NCBI GenBank assembly: GCA_031418215.1
Contig: JANOXC010000167.1
Location: 1-47,756, forward strand
Direction of reading: 5' to 3'
Source of the DNA: JANOXC01 sp031418215
GTDB taxonomy: Bacteria > Bacteroidota > Bacteroidia > AKYH767-A > OLB10
DNA: 47,756 nt
Below the pieces are notes generated by a model, which worked only from the letters and a program-made list of their open reading frames with translations, had not been told where the DNA came from and made no database searches. Within the stretch, counting starts at the first letter, position 1. Each line of letters begins with the position of its first letter. Below are positions 23,537 to 31,508 of the stretch, piece after piece. A program made the translations under genes and the position numbers.

Positions 23537-23899
23537 ATGCGTGAAGAAAAAAAATATATTGATGAAGTTCTTGACAAATTAGGGGATCACTTGAAAACCA
23601 GGCAAGAATATGTTAAACTTGTGTTGGTAGAAAAAAGCAGTAAAGTGGCGGCATCTATTATATCTAATGCTGTCATATTTATTTTTTTCTTACTGTTTTT
23701 TGTTTTTATAAATCTCTCACTGGCTTATTTCATTTCAATGTATACCGGCAAAACATATTTGGGCTTCGGTGCTGTTGGGTTGCTTTATCTTTTATTAGGA
23801 TTGGTGCTTTATGTCAAAAGAGAAAAATGGCTAAAAGTTCCAATCATGAATACTGTTGTTAAAAATGCATTGGAGGAGGCCGCTTATGAAGAAGATTGA
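23537..23899 (+). CDS. Small two-helix membrane protein (phage holin 3_6/YqjE-like superfamily)
   Basis: 120 aa. N-terminal basic amphipathic segment, two membrane helices (about 45-67 and 75-91) separated by a short loop, and a C-terminal acidic tail. The layout matches the Phage_holin_3_6/YqjE-like family of stress-associated membrane proteins; a lytic holin role is not implied. It overlaps the next gene by 14 bp. Confidence 0.75.
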   Translation: MREEKKYIDEVLDKLGDHLKTRQEYVKLVLVEKSSKVAASIISNAVIFIFFLLFFVFINLSLAYFISMYTGKTYLGFGAVGLLYLLLGLVLYVKREKWLKVPIMNTVVKNALEEAAYEED

Positions 23900-24269
23900 G
23901 AATGTCACACAGCTGCATGCAGAAATCGTACGTTTGAAAGTAAAGGTAAAGGATCAGGAAAAGGATCTTCGAAAAGTAGTTCTTGTTATAAGCGAAAATC
24001 TGAAGCCTGTTAATTTGCTTGTCAATAGTCTTTCTTCTTTTACTGGAGTAAAAATGACCGGCAATGAGTTTATGAAAGATGGAATGGCCATTGGTTTATC
24101 ACTACTTGTGCAGCGGTTTATTTTAAAAACGGAGAGAAAAATTGAGCACAAGGTGTATGATTTTATTGATTCATTACTGGATAAAGTAAAATCTTTTATG
24201 GAGAAATTTACCAGTCCGGAAGCGAAAAGGAGTGAACGAAAACAGGATGAACTATCTCAGGAGGAGTAG
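23886..24269 (+). CDS. Small helical protein co-encoded with the holin-like protein
   Basis: 127 aa from MKKIENV (ATG 23886-23888). The longer frame starting 30 bp upstream encodes unlikely residues inside the preceding gene. A coiled-coil N-terminus (KVKVKDQEKDLRKVV) is followed by a moderately hydrophobic stretch DGMAIGLSLLVQRFIL and a basic helical C-terminus. No named family; the 14-bp overlap with the holin-like gene suggests the two form a membrane pair. Confidence 0.7.
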   Translation: MKKIENVTQLHAEIVRLKVKVKDQEKDLRKVVLVISENLKPVNLLVNSLSSFTGVKMTGNEFMKDGMAIGLSLLVQRFILKTERKIEHKVYDFIDSLLDKVKSFMEKFTSPEAKRSERKQDELSQEE

Positions 24270-24295
24270 CATTTTACATTTAATAAAAAATATTT

Positions 24296-24718
24296 ATGAG
24301 CGAGTTGCATTATTTAATGATTCAGGAGCATCAAACCATTAAAGGCATTCAGGAGAAGTTCTGTAATGTATTTCCTTATTTAAAAATAGAATTTTTTAAG
24401 GAGAAGCATCAGGCAGGGATTGGCAGTGCAAAGAAGAAAATGTTCATTGATAAGGATACCAAATTGATTGATATCCAGAAAGTAAAGCAACATGGTAAAA
24501 TTTCCGTGTATGGTACAGAAACAGTGCAGGAACTAGAAGGCGATTTTGAGCTGAAATATGGATTGTATATTCAGGTGTTCCGAAAATCCGGAAAAGTCTG
24601 GTTGGAGACTTCTACTACAGATAGCTGGACATTAGACCAGCAAAATGAGGAGGGAAGAAGTTTGGAAGAAGAATTAAAGGCGGAAAAAGAAAATCCTGCT
24701 GACCATGATATATGGTAA
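24296..24718 (+). CDS. Conserved-looking hypothetical protein (140 aa)
   Basis: A soluble alpha/beta protein with KIEFFKEKHQAGIGSAKKKM near residue 30, then strands KISVYGTETVQELEGDFELK and LYIQVFRKSGKVWLETS. Acidic C-terminus. No recognised family. It sits in the same operon as Usp and Ric (gaps of 26 and 18 bp), so a stress-related role is plausible only from context. Confidence 0.65.
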   Translation: MSELHYLMIQEHQTIKGIQEKFCNVFPYLKIEFFKEKHQAGIGSAKKKMFIDKDTKLIDIQKVKQHGKISVYGTETVQELEGDFELKYGLYIQVFRKSGKVWLETSTTDSWTLDQQNEEGRSLEEELKAEKENPADHDIW

Positions 24719-24736
24719 TCTTAAATAAATAAGAAT

Positions 24737-25471
24737 ATGGAAAATATTGAAGATTTGTCATTGGCAAAAATTGTTACATTGAAGCCTCAGGCTGCTGCCG
24801 TTTTTGAAAAATACAACCTTGACTTCTGTTGTGGCGGCAAGCAAACTTTGTCGAAAGTGATAGGAGGTAACAAGGATAAACTATTGATTATAACAAATGA
24901 ATTGAATTCGTTGTTTCTAAATGATGGGCCAACTTCATCAATAAGATTTGATGAAATGAGCTTGTCAGACCTTATATTATATATATTAAATACACACCAT
25001 CGTTTTGTTAAAGAGCATATTCCGTTAATTGAAATGCATTTGAAGAAAGCCTCAGAAAAACATGGTGAACGACATACAGCGCTTCCAAAGATTATGGGAT
25101 TATTTGATGAAGTAAAAAATGAATTGGAGCAACACATGGCAAAGGAAGAGCAGGTTTTGTTTCCGCGTATGCTGGCTTTGGAATCTGCTTTTAATAGCAA
25201 CAATAAAACCAACGCCGAAATTCATATTCTTGCACCCATACATAGGATGGAAGAGGAGCATGAGGCAGTTGGAAATCTCCTTGATGAGATCAGGAAGTTG
25301 TCCTGGAACTATTCACCCCCAATGGATGCTTGTACGACCTTCAAATTGAGTTTTAACGAATTGAAATTGTTTGAAGAAGATTTACACGTTCATATACACC
25401 TGGAAAATAATATTCTATTTCCACGTGCCATTGAAATGCAGCGAATGCTGAGCGGGGTTATTTTAAATTGA
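24737..25471 (+). CDS. ric: Iron-sulfur cluster repair di-iron protein (Ric/ScdA/YtfE)
   Basis: 244 aa. An N-terminal ScdA_N segment with LDFCCGGKQTL (Cys31-Cys32) is followed by a hemerythrin-like four-helix bundle with His/Glu ligands in HHRFVKEH, QHMAKEE, HRMEEEHE and HIHLENNILFPR. The family repairs Fe-S clusters damaged by nitric oxide or peroxide and can release or donate iron. It is directly followed by a NorC-like cytochrome, consistent with an NO-stress module. Stop is immediately followed by the next start. Confidence 0.93.
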   Translation: MENIEDLSLAKIVTLKPQAAAVFEKYNLDFCCGGKQTLSKVIGGNKDKLLIITNELNSLFLNDGPTSSIRFDEMSLSDLILYILNTHHRFVKEHIPLIEMHLKKASEKHGERHTALPKIMGLFDEVKNELEQHMAKEEQVLFPRMLALESAFNSNNKTNAEIHILAPIHRMEEEHEAVGNLLDEIRKLSWNYSPPMDACTTFKLSFNELKLFEEDLHVHIHLENNILFPRAIEMQRMLSGVILN

Positions 25472-25849
25472 TTGTGCGTGCAAAGGGTTCATGTCTTTGT
25501 TATTTTATTTGTTTTATTTATAGGTTATTCATTTCTGGTTTATACAAGCGGTACCATTGGAAAAGAGGTGGCGATGAGTAATAAGGCAATCAATGGTAAA
25601 AACCTTTTTCAAAAACACAACTGTACTTCCTGCCACCAGATTTACGGACTTGGTGGGTACCTCGGCCCTGAGTTAACTACTACGATTTCGCAGCCGGGCA
25701 AAGGGCCAAATTATGCTAAGTCTTTTTTGCAAACAGGAACGCAGCGTATGCCTAATTTTCATTTGACCAATATGGAACAGCAAGACCTGGTGGAGTACTT
25801 AACTTATGTTGACCAAACTGCAATTACTTATAAAAACAAAAGTCGATAA
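25472..25849 (+). CDS. NorC-like membrane-anchored c-type cytochrome
   Basis: 125 aa if the TTG at 25472 is used; GTG at 25478 is an alternative, and no ATG fits. Signal-anchor helix (about 7-27) and one heme c site CTSCH (about 51-55). The surrounding pattern, IYGLGGYLGPEL and then RMPNFHLTNMEQQDLVEYL, is that of the NorC subunit of nitric oxide reductase (axial Met in RMP). No NorB-type catalytic subunit is encoded within the window, so the partner is elsewhere or different, possibly the cbb3 oxidase downstream. The stop overlaps the TPL start (TAATG). Confidence 0.85.
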   Translation: MCVQRVHVFVILFVLFIGYSFLVYTSGTIGKEVAMSNKAINGKNLFQKHNCTSCHQIYGLGGYLGPELTTTISQPGKGPNYAKSFLQTGTQRMPNFHLTNMEQQDLVEYLTYVDQTAITYKNKSR

Positions 25850-27234
25850 TGAATACCATTAGCAAAAGATCTTGGGCAGAACCATACAAAATTAAAATGG
25901 TGGAGTTGCTGAAGATGACCACAAGAGAGGAAAGAGAGAAAGCGATTGAAAAAGCAGGATTCAATACTTTTTTATTACATGCAAAAGATGTATATATTGA
26001 TTTGTTAACTGATAGCGGTACATCAGCAATGAGCGATAAGCAATGGTCTGGTATGATGACAGGCGACGAATCATATGCAGGGAGTGAAAATTTTTATCAC
26101 CTCGAATCTGTCATTCGAAAGGTATATGGTTATCGTCATATTGTTCCTACGCACCAAGGGAGGGGTGCGGAGAATATTATTTCAAAAATCATGATTAAAC
26201 CCGGCGATATCATACCGGGTAACATGTACTTTACTACAACTCGCCTTCATCAGGAACTGGCCGGCGGAACTTTTGTTGACATCATCATCGATGAAGCACA
26301 TGATTCTCTTAATGAACATCCATTTAAAGGAAATGTGGATCTCAATAAACTGGAAAATGTGATCAAGAAATATGGAGCGAAAAAAATCCCATATATTTCT
26401 GTTGCGACCTCTGTAAATATGGCCGGAGGGCAACCCATTTCGTTGGAAAACCTGCGTGGACTACGGAAGCTCACAGATAAATACCAGATTAAAATTATTC
26501 ATGACATGACACGCGTTGCCGAGAATGCCTACTTCATTCAGTTGCGCGAAAAAGGCTATGCAAAGGAATCTATTGCTGCTATTGTAAAGGAAATTTGTTC
26601 TCTGACAGACGGTGCTACAATGAGTGCAAAGAAAGATGCATTGGTAAATATTGGCGGTTTCCTTGCTTTAAATGATAAGTCGCTTTATGATGAAGCAAGT
26701 AATTTGGTAGTTGTATATGAAGGATTGCATACTTATGGAGGATTGGCAGGAAGAGATATGGAAGCGATGGCAATCGGAATTAAGGAATCAGTGAATGATA
26801 ATCACATCCATGCCAGAGTAGGCCAAGTGGAATATCTTGGACATAAGTTGATAGATGCAGGTGTTCCAATTGTGAAGCCAATCGGCGGACATGGAATATT
26901 TATTGACGCAAAAAGATTTCTTCCTCATATAAAACAAAAGAATTTTCCGGCACAAGCGTTAGCTGCTGAAATATATATTGACAGCGGAGTGCGTGCTATG
27001 GAAAGAGGTATTGTATCAGCAGGACGCAGCAAAGAAACTGGCGACCACTACTATCCCGAACTCGAGTTGGTAAGATTAACAATACCACGAAGGGTTTATA
27101 CACAGGCACACATGGATGTTGTAGCTGAGTCAGTTGAAGCGGTTTATCAAAAGAAGAAAAAAATAAAGGGAATGAGAATGTTATTTGAACCTAAGTATTT
27201 AAGATTTTTTCAGGCAAAATTCAATAAAATATGA
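25849..27234 (+). CDS. tpl: Tyrosine phenol-lyase (PLP-dependent)
   Basis: 461 aa, full length, very like Citrobacter-type TPL: PHTQ-type phosphate loop THQGRGAEN, PLP Lys262 (SAKKDALVN). Specificity residues are of the TPL type: Phe128-Thr129 in YFTTTR (TPL Phe123-Thr124), Met384 and Arg386 in VRAMERG (TPL Met379, Arg381) and Phe453 in LRFF (TPL Phe448). It would cleave L-tyrosine to phenol, pyruvate and ammonia, or run in reverse. Overlaps the cytochrome gene by 1 bp; part of the low-oxygen operon. Confidence 0.93.
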   Translation: MNTISKRSWAEPYKIKMVELLKMTTREEREKAIEKAGFNTFLLHAKDVYIDLLTDSGTSAMSDKQWSGMMTGDESYAGSENFYHLESVIRKVYGYRHIVPTHQGRGAENIISKIMIKPGDIIPGNMYFTTTRLHQELAGGTFVDIIIDEAHDSLNEHPFKGNVDLNKLENVIKKYGAKKIPYISVATSVNMAGGQPISLENLRGLRKLTDKYQIKIIHDMTRVAENAYFIQLREKGYAKESIAAIVKEICSLTDGATMSAKKDALVNIGGFLALNDKSLYDEASNLVVVYEGLHTYGGLAGRDMEAMAIGIKESVNDNHIHARVGQVEYLGHKLIDAGVPIVKPIGGHGIFIDAKRFLPHIKQKNFPAQALAAEIYIDSGVRAMERGIVSAGRSKETGDHYYPELELVRLTIPRRVYTQAHMDVVAESVEAVYQKKKKIKGMRMLFEPKYLRFFQAKFNKI

Positions 27235-27303
27235 CAATGAATTGGGACTTGATCAATTCATTTTAATTATTTAAAGTATTAATCTTTATATATCAAAAAA
27301 AGT

Positions 27304-28701
27304 ATGAATTTTAAAACTATCATCGAGCCATTTAGAATTAAGTCTGTTGAACCATTTAGCATGAGTACGGTGGAGCAGCGGGAACAGTTTTTGGTTAATG
27401 CACACTACAATCCTTTTTTGTTGAAATCGGACCAGGTCATCATCGATTTTTTGACTGACAGCGGAACATCTGCCATGAGCAGTAATCAGTGGGCGGCAAT
27501 GATGAAAGGGGATGAATCGTATGCGGGCGCGCGCAGTTGGGACCTGTTCGAAAAGGCAGTGCATGACTTAACCGGTATGCCATATATATTACCAACACAT
27601 CAGGGAAGGGCGGCAGAGCGTATCTTATACAGCCACCTGGGAAAGAAAGGAAAGTGTTTTATCAGTAACACACATTTTGATACTACCCGTGCGAACATTG
27701 AATACAGTGGTGCAGCTGCTATTGATATTCCCGTAGCAGAAGCATTGGACTACGCTTCCGATTATCCTTTCAAAGGAAATTTAGATACCGTTAAGTTGGA
27801 ACATCATATCAAGGAATGGGGTGCTGAAAATATTGGCGCTGTTATTCTTACGGTAACCAATAACAGTGGTGGCGGCCAACCGGTAAGCATGCAAAATGCC
27901 AGAGCGGTTAGCAAGATTTGCAAACAATACAATGTACTTTTTGTATTGGATTGTTGCAGGATTGCTGAGAACAGTTATTTTATTCACGCTAAGGAAAAAG
28001 GCTTTTCAGAGCAGTCATTTCGATCCATTGCACAGGAAATGTTTTCACTGGCTGATGCATGTATCATGAGTGCAAAGAAAGATGCATTGGTGAATATGGG
28101 TGGATTCCTTGCCTTGCGTAATAAAGAGCTAGCTGATGCTTGTACGCAAATGCTAATCATTACCGAAGGCTTTGCAACATATGGTGGATTATCAGGGAGA
28201 GATATGGAAGCCATTGCCGTTGGACTGGTAGAAGTATTTGAACCTGATTATCTCAAATACAGAATCCGCAGTACACAATATTTAGGGGAGAACATATTGA
28301 AAAAAGGAGTGCCAATAATTTATCCTGTTGGTGGACATGCCGTATATGTTGATGCTAAAAAATTATATCCGCATATTCCTGTTGAACAATACCCCGGTCA
28401 GGCTTTGGTATGCGAATTATACCGGATTGGTGGAGTGCGTACTGTTGAAATTGGATCAGTAATGTTTGGGAAATATGATGAAGCAGGAAAACTGATTCCT
28501 GCACCGATGGAATTGGTTCGCTTAGCGATACCCAGAAGAGTTTATACGCAGTCGCACATAGATTATGTGGTTGAAGTGTTTGATGAGATTATCGCAACGA
28601 AGAATAAGGTAAAAGGTTTGCGGATCACCAAAGAGCCACAGTTCTTACGACATTTCACCTCGTTTTTTGAGCCTGCTGAGTTAAGTTTTCAGGTTGTTTA
28701 G
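27304..28701 (+). CDS. tnaA: Tryptophanase (PLP-dependent)
   Basis: 465 aa, paralogue of the preceding gene. THQGRAAER phosphate loop and PLP Lys259 (SAKKDALVN). Here the specificity positions follow tryptophanase: Asp126 after Phe125 (HFDTTR) where TPL has Thr, Val381/Ile383 in VRTVEIG where TPL has Met/Arg, and His450 in LRHF where TPL has Phe. Expected reaction: L-tryptophan to indole, pyruvate and ammonia. No tnaC-like leader peptide or TnaB permease gene is seen nearby. The 69-bp gap to TPL has no terminator. Confidence 0.93.
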   Translation: MNFKTIIEPFRIKSVEPFSMSTVEQREQFLVNAHYNPFLLKSDQVIIDFLTDSGTSAMSSNQWAAMMKGDESYAGARSWDLFEKAVHDLTGMPYILPTHQGRAAERILYSHLGKKGKCFISNTHFDTTRANIEYSGAAAIDIPVAEALDYASDYPFKGNLDTVKLEHHIKEWGAENIGAVILTVTNNSGGGQPVSMQNARAVSKICKQYNVLFVLDCCRIAENSYFIHAKEKGFSEQSFRSIAQEMFSLADACIMSAKKDALVNMGGFLALRNKELADACTQMLIITEGFATYGGLSGRDMEAIAVGLVEVFEPDYLKYRIRSTQYLGENILKKGVPIIYPVGGHAVYVDAKKLYPHIPVEQYPGQALVCELYRIGGVRTVEIGSVMFGKYDEAGKLIPAPMELVRLAIPRRVYTQSHIDYVVEVFDEIIATKNKVKGLRITKEPQFLRHFTSFFEPAELSFQVV

Positions 28702-28718
28702 GATTCATCTTTTTAGAT

Positions 28719-28726
28719 TAGTTTTG
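28719..28726 (+). promoter_or_regulatory. Candidate -7 element before ccoI
   Basis: TAGTTTTG fits TAnnTTTG, with a TTG 22 bp upstream as weak -33 element. No Fnr-like box is at the spacing seen at the other promoters. Confidence 0.35.
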
Positions 28727-28757
28727 AACGGCACTTAATATTCAAACAAGTTATCGC

Positions 28758-31163
28758 ATGCAACGTGCAGTCACGAAAGAAGATTTAATATGTTATCACT
28801 GCGGGGAAAAGTGTACCGATGAATCCATTCGTATTGCCGATAAATTATTTTGTTGTTTTGGTTGCAAGACTGTTTTTGAATTGTTGAATGAAAACAACCT
28901 GTGTGAATATTATAATTATGATGACCATCCCGGAGTGCGCAGGAATGAATCTCGTCGTTCTGATGTTTTTGCTGTGCTGGATAATGCTGAAGTTAAAAAT
29001 AAACTTATATCATTTACAGATGGAAAACAAACGCATGTAACTTTTTTTCTGCCTGTGATGCATTGCAGTTCCTGCATCTGGCTCCTTGAAAACCTACCAA
29101 GGATTAATCCCGGCATCATCAGTTCAAGGGTTGATTTCCTAAAAAAGGAAGTGCTTGTCATCTACAATGAACAAAAAATATCCCTCAGAGAAGTGGCTAA
29201 TTTGCTTTCGTCTATTGGATACGATCCTCACCTGAATCTGGAAGACCTGAGTGGTCGTCCGTTGAAGAAAGTCAACCATCAACAACTATACAAAATTGGT
29301 ATTGCTGGTTTTTGTTTCGGTAACATCATGATGATGAGTTTTCCGGAATATTTCTCTTCGGGAAATCTGAAGGAACTTGATCTGAAAAAATATTTTACGT
29401 TATTGAATGTTTTGCTTTCACTTCCTGTCTTTTTCTATTGTGCATCGGAATTTTTCACTTCTGCATGGGATGGCTTAAAACAAAAATTCCTTAATATCGA
29501 TTTGCCTATTGCATTGGCCATTGCCATTACCTTTGTAAGGAGCCTTTATGAAATCCTTTATGCCGGGGGACCAGGTTATCTCGATAGTATGAGCGGCATC
29601 GTGTTTTTTATGTTGGTTGGACGTTATTTTCAGAATAAAACATATGACGCACTTACCTTCGACCGAAATTATAAGTCGTATTTCCCCATTGCAGTAAGTG
29701 TTTTGGTTGATGGAACAGAAAAACAACAACCATTATCAGCCCTCGAAGAAGGAGACAGGATCATCATCCATAACAACGAAATTATTCCTGCCGATGCCAT
29801 CTTGTTTAGCGGTAAAGCATTTATTGATTACAGTTTTGTAACCGGTGAATCATTGGCAGTTGAAAAAAGTATCGGTGAAATTATTTATGCAGGAGGTAAG
29901 CATATTGGTCAGCGCATAGATTTGGAAGTGGTGCGAAAGGTTTCACAAAGCTATCTTACGGGCTTATGGAATCACCAGATTTTTAACAAGCAAAAGCAAA
30001 ATGACAGAAAGTCCTTTATTCATTCCGTAAGCCGTTATTTTTCAATCGCTGTAATAAGTGCTTCTTTCCTTGCAGGGATATACTGGATGTTAACAGATCC
30101 GTCAAAAGCATTAAATGCCATTACTACTCCGTTGATTGTGGCCTGTCCCTGTGCTTTACTATTGGCAGCTACATTCACCAATGGTACAATCGTAAGAATA
30201 TTTGGAAGAAATAAATTTTACCTGAAGAATACGGGTGTTATTGAAGCATTGGGAAAGATTAACATAATAGTATTTGATAAAACAGGAACACTTACTGAAA
30301 CCGGATTACAGCAGGCAAATTATGAAGGGGAGGCGCTTAATGAATATGAAATGCAGCTGGTAAGAAGTCTTACCTTTCAAAGTATTCATCCTTTGAGCAG
30401 GATGATCAGGGACAGTTTTCCTTTAATGCAACAATTAAAATTAAGTGATTTTAGTGAAGACCCTGGTTATGGAATGTTTGCAAGGGTAGGTAATGATGAA
30501 ATCAGGCTAGGCTCAGCAGGATTTGCGGGGACAACTGCCTTTGGTGATGTTGCATCTTCAAAAGTTTATTTAAGTATTAATGGAAAAAGCAAAGGCGTTT
30601 TTCGTGTGGCCAATAATTATCGAAAGGGCCTTAACACCATGATTAATAATTTATCGGGGAAGTATAAACTGGCTGTATTATCCGGTGATCATGATGGTGA
30701 AAGGAAATTCCTGGGAAATTTATTTAATCATGAAGAGCTATTATTTTTCAACCAGAAGCCTGAAGATAAGCTGAACCGTATTGATGCATTCAGAAAAGAT
30801 GGGCAAAATGTATTAATGATGGGAGACGGGTTGAATGATGCCGGTGCTTTGGCGGCCAGTGATGTTGGAGTGGCAGTGGCTGATCATATTAACAATTTCT
30901 CCCCGGCTTGTGATGCTATTTTGGAGGGGTCACAGCTGTACCACTTGGATAGTTTTTTAAAGGTAGCTGCCGGTTCGAAAAAAGTAATTTTATTTAGTTT
31001 TTTTATTTCAGTGATTTATAATATTGGCGGATTGTATTTTGCATTACAAGGTAATTTAGCTCCTGTTATTGCAGCGATATTAATGCCGCTGAGTTCTATC
31101 AGTATTGTACTATTTACTACAATGTCAAGCAATATGATCGCTAGCGTAAATGGATTAAAATGA
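28758..31163 (+). CDS. ccoI: Copper-translocating P-type ATPase for cbb3 oxidase assembly (CcoI/FixI)
   Basis: 801 aa. N-terminal cysteine-rich metal-binding domain (CYHCGEKC and CCFGC within the first 40 residues), an HMA domain with HCSSC (about 101-105), membrane helices, ion site CPCALLLAA (about 464), phosphorylation motif DKTGTLTE (about 507), HP motif IHPLS and hinge GDGLNDAGALAASD. This domain set is typical of CcoI, which delivers copper for the binuclear centre of cbb3 oxidase. Located 142 bp before ccoS. Confidence 0.93.
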   Translation: MQRAVTKEDLICYHCGEKCTDESIRIADKLFCCFGCKTVFELLNENNLCEYYNYDDHPGVRRNESRRSDVFAVLDNAEVKNKLISFTDGKQTHVTFFLPVMHCSSCIWLLENLPRINPGIISSRVDFLKKEVLVIYNEQKISLREVANLLSSIGYDPHLNLEDLSGRPLKKVNHQQLYKIGIAGFCFGNIMMMSFPEYFSSGNLKELDLKKYFTLLNVLLSLPVFFYCASEFFTSAWDGLKQKFLNIDLPIALAIAITFVRSLYEILYAGGPGYLDSMSGIVFFMLVGRYFQNKTYDALTFDRNYKSYFPIAVSVLVDGTEKQQPLSALEEGDRIIIHNNEIIPADAILFSGKAFIDYSFVTGESLAVEKSIGEIIYAGGKHIGQRIDLEVVRKVSQSYLTGLWNHQIFNKQKQNDRKSFIHSVSRYFSIAVISASFLAGIYWMLTDPSKALNAITTPLIVACPCALLLAATFTNGTIVRIFGRNKFYLKNTGVIEALGKINIIVFDKTGTLTETGLQQANYEGEALNEYEMQLVRSLTFQSIHPLSRMIRDSFPLMQQLKLSDFSEDPGYGMFARVGNDEIRLGSAGFAGTTAFGDVASSKVYLSINGKSKGVFRVANNYRKGLNTMINNLSGKYKLAVLSGDHDGERKFLGNLFNHEELLFFNQKPEDKLNRIDAFRKDGQNVLMMGDGLNDAGALAASDVGVAVADHINNFSPACDAILEGSQLYHLDSFLKVAAGSKKVILFSFFISVIYNIGGLYFALQGNLAPVIAAILMPLSSISIVLFTTMSSNMIASVNGLK

Positions 31164-31225
31164 CAGTGCAAAATCAAAAAAGCATGTAGGTGATTAACTT
31201 TTCATACTTAGAAACTGAAAAAAGC

Positions 31226-31291
31226 ATGACAAGAATCATATTTTTATTTGAAAGTGGTCATCAAAACTTATTCAGGGGACAAATATTTTTA
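31226..31291 (+). promoter_or_regulatory. Fnr-like box and promoter of the cco operon
   Basis: ATGAC-AAGA-ATCAT (31226-31239) is a relaxed Fnr/FixK-type palindrome centred 51.5 bp upstream of TATTTTTA (31284-31291), close to TAnnTTTG. The ccoS start follows 15 bp after. Confidence 0.55.
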
Positions 31292-31305
31292 CGCAATCAT
31301 AAAAT

Positions 31306-31503
31306 ATGAGTGTTATCATCATTTTAATAGGGGCAAGTTTATTGGTTGCAGGCGGTTTTCTGATTGCTTTTATATGGTCAGTTAAAAATGGTCAGTATGA
31401 TGATGATTATACACCAGCTGTCAGGATGCTGTTTGAAAATGACATTAAACCTGTTCAGGAAACGATAATTAAAGAGCAACCAAACCAAATTAATATTGAA
31501 TAA
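31306..31503 (+). CDS. ccoS: cbb3-type oxidase assembly protein CcoS
   Basis: 65 aa. One N-terminal membrane helix followed by the CcoS hallmark FIWSVKNGQYDD (about 23-34) and a short polar tail. CcoS is needed for cofactor insertion into cbb3 oxidase. First gene of the operon; 5 bp before the fused ccoNO gene. Confidence 0.93.
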   Translation: MSVIIILIGASLLVAGGFLIAFIWSVKNGQYDDDYTPAVRMLFENDIKPVQETIIKEQPNQINIE

Positions 31504-31508
31504 TATAT

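Noticed and set aside
23537..23899. Phage holin as evidence of a prophage
   Set aside because: The two-helix holin-superfamily protein sits in a stress operon with no lysin or structural phage genes; this family is widespread in non-phage contexts.
27249..27262. Fnr-like site TTGATCAATTCATT before tryptophanase
   Set aside because: Right half-site is poor and no TAnnTTTG element lies at the spacing seen at the other three promoters; tryptophanase is likely co-transcribed with the upstream gene.
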